Shown here: positions 52,676-61,109 of the stretch, piece by piece
Layout of the letters: the number at the start of each line of letters is the position of its first letter
Position numbering within the stretch: the stretch's first letter is position 1
Assembly: GCA_964593555.1 (NCBI GenBank)
Contig: CAZQIC010000009.1
Span: 1-64,000, forward strand
Source of the DNA: CAZQIC01 sp964593555
GTDB lineage: Bacteria > Bacteroidota > Bacteroidia > JAFLBG01
Reading direction: 5' to 3'
DNA length: 64,000 bases
Translations under genes and position numbers: made by a program
Notes under the pieces: model-generated
Database searches by the model: none
Seen by the model: the letters and a program-made list of their open reading frames with translations, nothing else
Told to the model about the DNA's origin: nothing

Positions 52676-53788
52676 CTAACTGTATATTTTACGAATTAAC
52701 TCTTTCGTTGATTGAGAAAGGCTCGGATACTTTATAAATAATTCTTTATACGGTTGATTTTGCTCAGCACCTGAACGTTGCGAATAGTGTTCAACCGCTT
52801 TAAGCATGCAGGAGTAAAGTTCATTGGTATTTTGTGAATCGACTAGCAAGCCAATATCTTTATTTTGTAAAATATCAGTGTACGGTGGAATAGCAGGCCC
52901 GACCACCGGAGTTCCGCAAGCCAAAGATTCCAATAACGATTGCGGTAATCCATCTGACAAAGGGTACATTACAGTGCAGCTTGCTCTTCTGTATAAAGTC
53001 GCCATAGATACTGGATCTAAATTATCAATAAATTTAATTGAACTTTCAAGGTTTTCGACGTTAATAAATTCCACAATTTGATCCTTATAAATTTTATCAG
53101 GCAAATATTCTGTAATTATTAATAATAAGTGGGAATGTATTTTTTTTACTTGATTAAAAGCCTTAACAATTTCGAAAATCCTATAGAATGGACTCAATAT
53201 ACGTGGTGAAAAAAAAACAAAAACATCTTCTTCAATATACAATTCTGACAATTCAACATTTGAAGTAGTAGAATTAAAAATTGTATTATCAATACCCCAG
53301 GGGCACATAATTATTTTTGAGGCGGGTGCATTTAACCTAATTAACGCTTCCCGTAAATGCTCATTTTTTGCGATAATATGGCTCGAAAGGGAAATGATTC
53401 TTTTTGCATTTTTAATTGCATCCTCCTGCAATACTTCGCTACCCATGATATGCAGCAAAACCTTTGACCTAAGTAACTTACATATCCGGGTTATCGCATT
53501 TGTAACAGAATTCTTTGAAAAAAAACCTCCATGCAAAAAGACTAAAGAGGGAGAACCAAAAATAAGTTTAATATAAAATTTAAACCTTACCAGTTTACCA
53601 TGTGGTAAGCTCACCAGTTTAATTCCAACAGCTCTTTTTCTCCAGTACTCCGTATTTAACACACCCGGTCTATCTGATAAAATTATTGTTTCATTAAAAT
53701 ATTCAGACAATGAAATGGTTCTACTTAAGAAATGGACACTTTTTGTGTTACCGAACGCGAAGAGTTTTTTCTGCCGAATAGGTTTCAT
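52676..53788 (-). CDS. Glycosyltransferase family 4
   Basis: 370 residues. The C-terminal SDGLPQSLLESLACGTPVV is the E-x7-E motif with the GT4 context, and VFFSPRILSPFYRIF is the nucleotide-side strand. The N-terminal half has a KFYIKLIFGSPSLVFLHGG segment. It adds one sugar of the repeat unit. It follows the GT-C-like membrane gene by 45 bp. Confidence 0.88.
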   Translation of the reverse strand: MKPIRQKKLFAFGNTKSVHFLSRTISLSEYFNETIILSDRPGVLNTEYWRKRAVGIKLVSLPHGKLVRFKFYIKLIFGSPSLVFLHGGFFSKNSVTNAITRICKLLRSKVLLHIMGSEVLQEDAIKNAKRIISLSSHIIAKNEHLREALIRLNAPASKIIMCPWGIDNTIFNSTTSNVELSELYIEEDVFVFFSPRILSPFYRIFEIVKAFNQVKKIHSHLLLIITEYLPDKIYKDQIVEFINVENLESSIKFIDNLDPVSMATLYRRASCTVMYPLSDGLPQSLLESLACGTPVVGPAIPPYTDILQNKDIGLLVDSQNTNELYSCMLKAVEHYSQRSGAEQNQPYKELFIKYPSLSQSTKELIRKIYS

Positions 53789-53833
53789 CTCCTTCCGAAT
53801 AGAATATTGAGTAAAATATCAAGACTCAATTTG

Positions 53834-55369
53834 TTATACTTTTCTAATTGTATAATATTGGTCGCTTTTAACAATTTCATAATTATCTAACTGAAACTGG
53901 TTAAGATTTCGGTCATTGGATTTATAAATAATATGCGTTACACCAAAACTACTAATTAACATAGATATATTATTAGAAACATAAGGTGCTTTACCATAGA
54001 ACTTGTCATAATAATCCTTTTTTACTTCACCAGGTTGGTGTCTCACAACCTTAGATGTTGACCTGGCAGCGAATTCATTGGCCAGATGCCTGGTAAGCGC
54101 TAAAACAACATTATTCTTGCTTAAGTTCAATGGCTTCAAAAAATCAGTTAATGTATCGGAATCAGGCAACAATTTAAACTCCTTCTTTCTTATGCTATTT
54201 AATAGCATAATGGAAATGAACATTATGATTAAGAACAAATCTAAAAAAATAAATTTATTGTTAACTGTGAAAAACAATTTAGTAATTTGAAAAGGAATAA
54301 AATAGTAAAGTCCATACTCGATATATCTAAATCCTTCCCCGATGAAATTAAAATAACTTGTAGAAGTTATTATATAAAGTAATATTATAACGATTGAGAA
54401 TATACCTGCAACACCATGACCTGAATGTATTCCTAAATAAATATACAGACCAAGTAAGATTAACAGCTCCGGATAAAAAAGTATTGCACGGATAGGTTCC
54501 TGAGCTTTATATGTATAAATAAGATCTTTAAACCGGAATCTCCTTACCAGGTGGATAAAATGTCTGAGTTCTACAAAACTTGAAAGTTCAATTTTTTTAT
54601 TCCTAATTTTTCTAATAACATTTAACGGATATAATAATCCTTCCTTAAAGCTTACTATAAAAAATTTTCCACGAATTAAAATACAAAGTAAATAGGCTGA
54701 CAATAAAATTACAAGTGGCTTATATGACAGCAAAGAAATTGAGATTAATATAAATGCTAATAAAACAACCTGCCTGGCAAATTTAGAAGACAATAAAGCA
54801 ACGACTACTGAAAATAAGGCGACAACATAGGAAAGTGGATTATTATACATAATTATTCCGTAGAGAGATAGGAGACTCAATGCACTTGCAGCTTTGCCTA
54901 AAAACCTTTCAGAAAACGTGAGATAATTGATGGTTGACCCTAAATATATAAGATTAGAAGGTTGAATTATAAAGAATAGATTAATAAAAAACAAGAATGT
55001 ACCCCTGGTAATTTCAGTACCAACCGAAAAATGGGAGAACAAAACCAGAGAGTAAAAATTAAAAATAAGAGAAAAAATAAAAAACAAAAACAAATTCGGA
55101 ACATATGGATACCTGAAAATAAATTTTTCAGAGAAAATACAGCAAATTTTATGAAACAAATCGGGATATATGTATTTATCACCGATTAAAAACTGGCTTA
55201 CCGTTTTTGATTTAAGATTTTGCTTTAACTGCTTAAAAAGAGAAAAGTGCAGCCCGGAATCTCCTGAAAATCCACGTAAAAACCACTTTCTATGAATGTA
55301 AATTATGAAAAAACGAAGCATAAGTAATGCAAGAGAAAATAATAAAGAATAAAAAACACTTTGGATCAT
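53834..55369 (-). CDS. Polytopic membrane protein, probable GT-C-type glycosyltransferase
   Basis: 511 residues with about ten hydrophobic segments and a soluble C-terminal part (about 400-511). GFSGDSGLHFSLF near residue 36 and KYIYPDLFHKI near residue 67 form the first extracytoplasmic loop and look like the acidic catalytic region of GT-C enzymes such as GT39 proteins. It could be a lipid-linked sugar transferase, or else a polymerase. Its start overlaps the sulfotransferase stop by 4 bp. No flippase gene is visible. Confidence 0.58.
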   Translation of the reverse strand: MIQSVFYSLLFSLALLMLRFFIIYIHRKWFLRGFSGDSGLHFSLFKQLKQNLKSKTVSQFLIGDKYIYPDLFHKICCIFSEKFIFRYPYVPNLFLFFIFSLIFNFYSLVLFSHFSVGTEITRGTFLFFINLFFIIQPSNLIYLGSTINYLTFSERFLGKAASALSLLSLYGIIMYNNPLSYVVALFSVVVALLSSKFARQVVLLAFILISISLLSYKPLVILLSAYLLCILIRGKFFIVSFKEGLLYPLNVIRKIRNKKIELSSFVELRHFIHLVRRFRFKDLIYTYKAQEPIRAILFYPELLILLGLYIYLGIHSGHGVAGIFSIVIILLYIITSTSYFNFIGEGFRYIEYGLYYFIPFQITKLFFTVNNKFIFLDLFLIIMFISIMLLNSIRKKEFKLLPDSDTLTDFLKPLNLSKNNVVLALTRHLANEFAARSTSKVVRHQPGEVKKDYYDKFYGKAPYVSNNISMLISSFGVTHIIYKSNDRNLNQFQLDNYEIVKSDQYYTIRKV

Positions 55370-56361
55370 TTCACAGAACTAAATTTTTGATGCAAACATT
55401 TCCTGTAATTATCCTTCCTTTCTTTTCTATAGTTTCTTTCCGCTGTTACAAAGTTTTCTTTCCGGTTTTCCTCATTTAATCTATTGAACATTTCAATTTC
55501 AGAAACGGAAAAAGGAGTAGGTTCATTTTCTAAAAATGTTTTGTTTTTTAATTCATATCCTAACCTATCCATATTTTTATAACAAACGCGCTCAATTATT
55601 TCAATCTGCTCAACACTAAGTAATTTCTCAAATTTATTGAAATTATTAGTCATCACCGGCTTGGCAAGATTATTCCAGGCTTTATGCATAGTAGAACTTT
55701 TTTTCGCTTCTCTGGATTTATATGATTCCAGCATTTTTTCTTCAAAATTCAGCCCTAAGAAATTACATATTTGATGAAGCAGGTCCGGAGTATTTTGCAC
55801 CAGATTTTCATAGGAAAAACTAAATATATCGCCCTTCGTTTTTAATTCTGCAGAAACATTTTTCACCATTTCCTGCTCTTCATTCCATCTTATCGCAGCA
55901 TGATAAACATGCTTTGGGCCTGAACTTATCGTAAACCAGCTGGCAGCACAATCCCTTGGATCCCTATACTGATATATAAATTTAGGATCTTTAAAAGTTA
56001 TATATATATCAGGGATAACTTTACAAAACTCGATACCTTTAAAACCAACGACATTAACATTATAGTGTTCTTCGCATATTTCATAGATCACTTTTTTGAT
56101 TTCCAAGGCATCTATTTTATTCAATCTTTTAATGATCTCTTCTTCTTCCGGAATAAAATCCCAAGGGTCATGATTAAACCTTATAAGTCCAACAACATCA
56201 AAAACAAATTCTTCTTTAGATTTATAATTCTTCGCTATATTCTTAAACTCACTAAATATACCAGGGTTGTGCGGAAAAAATGCCTTAGAATTTGCGTTGA
56301 TCAGGTTTCTGAAAAAATTAGTTCCCGATCGTTCCGATGAAATGTAAAATACTGGCACCAT
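55366..56361 (-). CDS. Sulfotransferase-domain protein
   Basis: 331 residues, soluble. FYISSERSGTNFFRNLI at the N-terminus is the 5'-phosphosulfate loop that binds PAPS, and IYQYRDPRDCAASWF near residue 135 is the 3'-phosphate-binding region. It moves a sulfo group from PAPS to a hydroxyl of an acceptor, probably the surface glycan of this locus. The C-terminal 45 residues are strongly basic. A second, different sulfotransferase gene is next to it, 17 bp away. Confidence 0.86.
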   Translation of the reverse strand: MVPVFYISSERSGTNFFRNLINANSKAFFPHNPGIFSEFKNIAKNYKSKEEFVFDVVGLIRFNHDPWDFIPEEEEIIKRLNKIDALEIKKVIYEICEEHYNVNVVGFKGIEFCKVIPDIYITFKDPKFIYQYRDPRDCAASWFTISSGPKHVYHAAIRWNEEQEMVKNVSAELKTKGDIFSFSYENLVQNTPDLLHQICNFLGLNFEEKMLESYKSREAKKSSTMHKAWNNLAKPVMTNNFNKFEKLLSVEQIEIIERVCYKNMDRLGYELKNKTFLENEPTPFSVSEIEMFNRLNEENRKENFVTAERNYRKERKDNYRKCLHQKFSSVK

Positions 56362-56378
56362 TTATAGAAATTTTGAGT

Positions 56379-57374
56379 TTAATTAATCCTGAGAATTATT
56401 TTATTTACTGCCATTTTAATGGAGTCAAATATATCCTGATCTACAATTCGCTCCTTCCTAACAGGCCTACGTTCAATCATCAAATTTTTATATCGATCAC
56501 TTGGAGTCCAACCTATCTTATTAAAAATTTTGTCTATATGCTCTTTAGGAGCGGAACAGAATTCTTCATACTTTATTTTCACAACACGCTCTTCATTCCC
56601 TTCTAATCCTTCATTAATATCTCTATAGCCCGATTTTATTTGATATGCAATTTCTTCATACTCGCTTTCAGAATTCCTAACGATATCTTCATAGTCTTTA
56701 GGTTTAAGTGACCACCATTCTTTGGGATTACTATACAGATCGACCCTTGCTTTATAAATTGATTGAGCAACAAACTCAGGAGATCTTTCAATTTTCAAAA
56801 ACCATGCATCAGGAAAAATTTTCCTAATGCAAGCTGTATTATATCCCGCAATTCCATTCTTAAAAAAAAAGGGTTTGTCATAAACACTTCTCATTGCATT
56901 AACCTCTTTTCTCAAAAACTGAATCAAAACTTCATCAAGTTCATTTATATCTATAAAGGTATTAAATTTACTCGTCAATAATTTGTTCCAGAAAAATCCA
57001 AATTCATGAGGGTCGGAAACATTAGAAGTAACTCCATATTTACTTTCTACATCTAACAAGGGCATGCCGAAATAACTGTTTCCAAGGCCAGTTTTTTTTT
57101 CAATTTGAAGAGCCAGCAATGGTGCATCCCAAAACCGGGCAACAAAATTTGATATATAAGCGAACTCCCCTGTTCTTGCCATTACCTGACTCACCATCGT
57201 TGATCCGGTTCTTGGTGCAAAACTAAAAAAAATCAATGGTGGGAGATTGTTTGCATCAGACTTATTCACCATTTCAGTTTCAAGAGAACGCAAACTTTTA
57301 TTGAGCTCTTTCAATATTGATTCGAATTCTATATCAACTTTATATATCCCTTTTCTCTTTTGGCGCTCTTCCAT
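56379..57374 (-). CDS. Sulfotransferase-domain protein
   Basis: 331 residues. IFFSFAPRTGSTMVSQVM near residue 50 is the PAPS-binding loop, and LKIERSPEFVAQSIYKA near residue 200 is the phosphate-binding region. Sequence is clearly different from the neighbouring sulfotransferase, so they probably modify different positions. Its start lies 2 bp from the stop of the DegT-like gene. Confidence 0.84.
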   Translation of the reverse strand: MEERQKRKGIYKVDIEFESILKELNKSLRSLETEMVNKSDANNLPPLIFFSFAPRTGSTMVSQVMARTGEFAYISNFVARFWDAPLLALQIEKKTGLGNSYFGMPLLDVESKYGVTSNVSDPHEFGFFWNKLLTSKFNTFIDINELDEVLIQFLRKEVNAMRSVYDKPFFFKNGIAGYNTACIRKIFPDAWFLKIERSPEFVAQSIYKARVDLYSNPKEWWSLKPKDYEDIVRNSESEYEEIAYQIKSGYRDINEGLEGNEERVVKIKYEEFCSAPKEHIDKIFNKIGWTPSDRYKNLMIERRPVRKERIVDQDIFDSIKMAVNKIILRIN

Positions 57375-57376
57375 CT

Positions 57377-58243
57377 CTATTCGATTATATTTTTCACTCT
57401 ATCAGCCATATTGTTTAGTTCATCCGAATTGATATACTGATTTATCGGAAGTAAAACCCAATCCTGTACATAGCTTCGGGCAAGTTCAATTCCAGAATTA
57501 TGTACATCAAGAACAGCATACACTTTTTCGTATAAAGATGTTTTAAAACCAAAAACAAAAGGGTTTTCTCTACTATTCATAATGTAGACATTTTCATAAT
57601 TTTTAAAACGCTCACTCAAATGAATAAAATTTTTCCTTCTTGCCTCGGAAAATGCTTTTATAAATGAATAATTTTCATTAAAATACTTGGATGCAATTGA
57701 GTTGATAGAATAATCTACCGTATTCTCAATGTATCTTTTATTAGAGACAAGCATACCTCCATTAGGAACTGGTAAACTTTTAGGCAATGAGTATAAACCG
57801 TAGTCCCCTATTGTGCCTAATAAACGATCCTTATAATAACTATCCATAGAATGGGCACTATCTTCAACTATGGGAATATTTCGCGCTCTTCCGATTGCTA
57901 CCAGCTCATCTATTTTTTGATCCGGAAAACCAAACTCATGAATAATCCAGATTAACTTTGTTTTTTCTGTTAGCACTCTGGACACCTTAGCATAATTAAA
58001 CAAACTACAAGTGACACAGCTCGAAACAAACTGCTCATCAGAAGTAGTAGATATAAAAACCTCATCCTCCCTTTTAATATTAAACTTTTCAGCTAAGTAA
58101 TCAATTCCATCTTGAGCTCTGTCAAAAAATATTTTATTGGTAGTAAAGAGAAAACCATTTTTAGACAAATTATCCTGATCAAAGGCCGTTTGCTCCTTAG
58201 AAATAGATAGCTGTTGAAAGGGTAACAAATACAATCTACTCAT
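57377..58243 (-). CDS. Compact DegT/DnrJ/EryC1-like PLP aminotransferase-fold protein
   Basis: 288 residues from ATG at 58243, which overlaps the upstream stop by 4 bp (a start 12 bp earlier is also open). DegT-like elements include VEDSAHSMDSYYKDRLLGTIGDYG (shortened: VEDSAHS with GTIGDYG) and LPKSLPVPNGGML, whose Lys could be the PLP-binding one. The protein is about 80-100 residues shorter than usual DegT proteins; the C-terminal domain looks reduced. It would convert a keto-sugar to an amino-sugar if active. Assignment is moderate. Confidence 0.66.
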   Translation of the reverse strand: MSRLYLLPFQQLSISKEQTAFDQDNLSKNGFLFTTNKIFFDRAQDGIDYLAEKFNIKREDEVFISTTSDEQFVSSCVTCSLFNYAKVSRVLTEKTKLIWIIHEFGFPDQKIDELVAIGRARNIPIVEDSAHSMDSYYKDRLLGTIGDYGLYSLPKSLPVPNGGMLVSNKRYIENTVDYSINSIASKYFNENYSFIKAFSEARRKNFIHLSERFKNYENVYIMNSRENPFVFGFKTSLYEKVYAVLDVHNSGIELARSYVQDWVLLPINQYINSDELNNMADRVKNIIE

Positions 58244-59223
58244 TGTTTTTTCCAAGTATAAAAATTCCTGAAATATCCACGTGCTCCAAAACTTTCCTTA
58301 AAATTAGCTACGCCCAAATGTTGGATCTGAAACCTCGCTGTCATTTGCCCGAAATCAAAATATTTTATTCCATCAGAAATACATTTCTTCATTCCTTCAT
58401 AAATCAAAACACTGGTACCATTTAAATGCAAAGCACTGTTTTCCTGGGAAAGGTAAAAGGTCATCACTGTATTAGAATTACATCTGAAATAACAATTACC
58501 CGCTTTTGCTCCATTTTGATGAATAGCTATGTCCACCCAAACATCTTTAGGATATTTTGATTTTAAATACATAAGATTCTCCAAAGTATGAGTTGGAGAA
58601 AAAACATTATGCCTTATTTTATCTTCCATTAAAATGGGATAAAATTCCTCTATTTTACAATCGTGCTTTATGACAAATTCTTTTTGTGCTTTTCTTATTG
58701 AAGTTCGACTCCTTCCCTGAAAAGAATCCCAGGCCTCTTCTATAGTGTTTTGAAACTGGACAACACCCATAGCATCTCTCTCTTCAAGTTTAAATCCATA
58801 ATGACCCAATGCATAGTCAAAATAACAATCATATTTTTTATAACAATAGTCCGGAACAGGAACAATGACAATTTCATCTACCTTCATACCGGATAAATAG
58901 TCCAGCAATAAACCAACTAACTCAATAACAGCTTCAAAGCTCAAATCCCTTTTTAATACCATTCCCCCAAAGCTACCTCCATAGGGAGATTTCACAATTT
59001 GTTTTCCATCTATCTTCTCAATTAAAAAGGAAAAAACAGCAACTATAGATTCGCCTTTATAAAAAACCAAATGATTTTCTTTGCCCTTGAACTTATCGCC
59101 ATGGTAATTTAAAAAATCTATTTTATTGAAAATTGTTCCATTGAGAGATTCATCAATAAATGAATCCCACTTATCTGACATTTCCCCTGTACAATTTTCA
59201 ACAGAAAAAGACTTCGATTTCAT
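58240..59223 (-). CDS. FemAB/GNAT-fold transferase
   Basis: 327 residues, a double GNAT fold. GRSRTSIRKAQKEFVI near residue 155 and GTSVLIYEGMKKCISDGIKYFDFGQM near residue 275 (both shortened) match the FemAB-like C-terminal half. FemAB proteins attach amino acids from aminoacyl-tRNA to peptidoglycan; related GNATs in glycan loci acylate amino sugars. It lies 33 bp from the NodB-like gene and overlaps the DegT-like gene start by 4 bp. Confidence 0.76.
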   Translation of the reverse strand: MKSKSFSVENCTGEMSDKWDSFIDESLNGTIFNKIDFLNYHGDKFKGKENHLVFYKGESIVAVFSFLIEKIDGKQIVKSPYGGSFGGMVLKRDLSFEAVIELVGLLLDYLSGMKVDEIVIVPVPDYCYKKYDCYFDYALGHYGFKLEERDAMGVVQFQNTIEEAWDSFQGRSRTSIRKAQKEFVIKHDCKIEEFYPILMEDKIRHNVFSPTHTLENLMYLKSKYPKDVWVDIAIHQNGAKAGNCYFRCNSNTVMTFYLSQENSALHLNGTSVLIYEGMKKCISDGIKYFDFGQMTARFQIQHLGVANFKESFGARGYFRNFYTWKKQ

Positions 59224-59256
59224 AAGGCTTATCTTCTATAAGTGCTATTTAAAAAT

Positions 59257-59958
59257 CTATTTATTAGACAAATAAATATCTTTAAGCTTATGGGTTCTAA
59301 GATCGTTCTTTTTAACGTATTCCAGAAGAGAAATTAACATATCTCTGGTTCCTTTTATTTTTGAACTATTTACTTCCTCTTTTATTTTTTCTGTATCTGA
59401 CATAAAATCCTTAATTCTTAAGTACCGGTCATTGTTTTCTGAATTAAGGAACGTATGAACAGGGTGAAAATTAAAAATATTCATCCCTTCATCTGTTAAG
59501 TTGATTCTTGAGTCGTTAAAGTCATAGCCCAATGCAAAATGATAATCGTCTTCCCAATTAAAAGGTATCCTAATCATTCCATTCCACAACACAAAAGGTT
59601 TAAGACCCTGAAAATAAGGAAGGAAATGATTTACCTCATATAGCATTCCCATTTCTTTAAATTTATTAAGTAGCCACCCGCTTTGCGTAAGGCTATGCGA
59701 CCTTATGCCAATAGCCTCAGGGTAATGTTTTTTTAATTCACTGATAATTGTTCCAGCATCTCCACCTTTCCCCTGAAAAAGGGGGTTAAAATTAGGATGT
59801 AAGCCTATCTCAAATAAATCTTTATTACAACCGGTTAACACAGGTGAATTATGTGTTGCAAAAAAAGTACAGCAGATATTATATTGCTCAAAGAGTTCAA
59901 TTATATCAACTATTATCTCCTCCGGAGCCCAATCAATATCAGCTGTAAACAGTATCAT
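59257..59958 (-). CDS. Polysaccharide deacetylase-like (NodB/WbmS-type) protein
   Basis: 233 residues. FTADIDWAPEEI at the N-terminus carries a D-x-D metal motif, IGLHPNFNPLF near residue 71 a metal-ligand histidine and NIFNFHPVHTFL near residue 163 another. This resembles carbohydrate esterase 4-like enzymes of the WbmS subgroup found in O-antigen loci. It probably removes an acetyl group from a sugar. It is 2 bp from the methyltransferase gene. Confidence 0.78.
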   Translation of the reverse strand: MILFTADIDWAPEEIIVDIIELFEQYNICCTFFATHNSPVLTGCNKDLFEIGLHPNFNPLFQGKGGDAGTIISELKKHYPEAIGIRSHSLTQSGWLLNKFKEMGMLYEVNHFLPYFQGLKPFVLWNGMIRIPFNWEDDYHFALGYDFNDSRINLTDEGMNIFNFHPVHTFLNSENNDRYLRIKDFMSDTEKIKEEVNSSKIKGTRDMLISLLEYVKKNDLRTHKLKDIYLSNK

Positions 59959-59960
59959 AA

Positions 59961-61109
59961 TTATATTTTAAAATCACTCAAACTTTTAACAACAATGGAA
60001 TTGGCCGGTAATTTATCCAACACCTTATTTTTTATTTTATCGCCAAATGCAAAACTCAAAATTAAAAGATGGGAAACGGGACTTTTAAGCAAATCATTAA
60101 AATTCTCTACAGGTACATTAAACCCATCAAAATACTGCATGTATATACCCGGGTTGTCATCAAAAAAACGAATATTATTTGAGGTTTTTAATATGGAAAG
60201 ATATGGCAAGGCTCTTAAGGGAATATAACACCCTAACACATTTCCATTCCCTGTACCTTGAGAAATAAAATCATTTATCTGGTCCGTTAACTTCTTTACT
60301 TTTTTTGTAAAATCAATAAACTCCAACTGCCCCTTCCTGGATACCCATTCACTATTTGCGGAGACTCTCGCTACACAGTAAAGCACTCCTCCATAATCGG
60401 CTTTAACAATTTCCAATGGCTCAAAACCCGCAGCTTTAACTACATTCTCCAATGAGATAGAATTATAATAGTTCAGATGTTCATGCAAAATCATAGAGAC
60501 ATCACCCTTTTCTATGTACGGCGTACAATCTGGAACGGCGAATAAAATGAGACCATCGGCATTTAAATCATTTTTGTGATGCTGAATAAAAGCAACCGGA
60601 TCTGATACATGTTCCAACACATCATAATGTATAATCATGTCGGACTTAGGAATTGCTTTTGCTGCAGGATAAAAATCAGGTATAACTTCAATATCAAACT
60701 CTTTACCTTTTTGTGCTGCAGCAGGACTTGGATCTATGGCCGCAACTCTATATCCAGATTGTTTCAACTTATTAAGAATATAACACCCTCCGGCACCAAT
60801 TTCAGAAATACGTTTAATAGCAGGATTATATTTTTTTATTGAATGCTGAATAAATTTCAAAAAATCTCCCCCATAACTTTCAGCCAAAGCGTGTCCTTCC
60901 TGCAAATATCCAACATTATAGTTTTCTTTATAAATCGTTTCAAGATACTCCCAGGTTTGGGCATTACGAGTCTGAATAAGTAATTGCAGATCCTCAATAA
61001 AGGAAAATTTAAAATCCACAAAATCAGGAACAGGATTAGAAGGCACATTCGGCTTACTTGTCATGCGCCAATAAAAACTTAGTTTTCCAAGATCCAATTC
61101 ATTATTCAT
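59961..61109 (-). CDS. SAM-dependent methyltransferase with C-terminal extension (sugar C-methyltransferase-like)
   Basis: 382 residues. Motif I is ISEIGAGGCYILNKL near residue 99; IIHYDVLEHVSDPVAFI and HEHLNYYNSISLENVV follow in the order expected for a Methyltransf_23-type domain. About 100 residues of C-terminal Rossmann-like extension (VLGCYIPLRALPYL) recall the TylCIII-type C-methyltransferases, but the zinc-binding N-terminal cysteines are missing. Its start overlaps the oxidoreductase stop by 8 bp. Confidence 0.8.
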   Translation of the reverse strand: MNNELDLGKLSFYWRMTSKPNVPSNPVPDFVDFKFSFIEDLQLLIQTRNAQTWEYLETIYKENYNVGYLQEGHALAESYGGDFLKFIQHSIKKYNPAIKRISEIGAGGCYILNKLKQSGYRVAAIDPSPAAAQKGKEFDIEVIPDFYPAAKAIPKSDMIIHYDVLEHVSDPVAFIQHHKNDLNADGLILFAVPDCTPYIEKGDVSMILHEHLNYYNSISLENVVKAAGFEPLEIVKADYGGVLYCVARVSANSEWVSRKGQLEFIDFTKKVKKLTDQINDFISQGTGNGNVLGCYIPLRALPYLSILKTSNNIRFFDDNPGIYMQYFDGFNVPVENFNDLLKSPVSHLLILSFAFGDKIKNKVLDKLPANSIVVKSLSDFKI

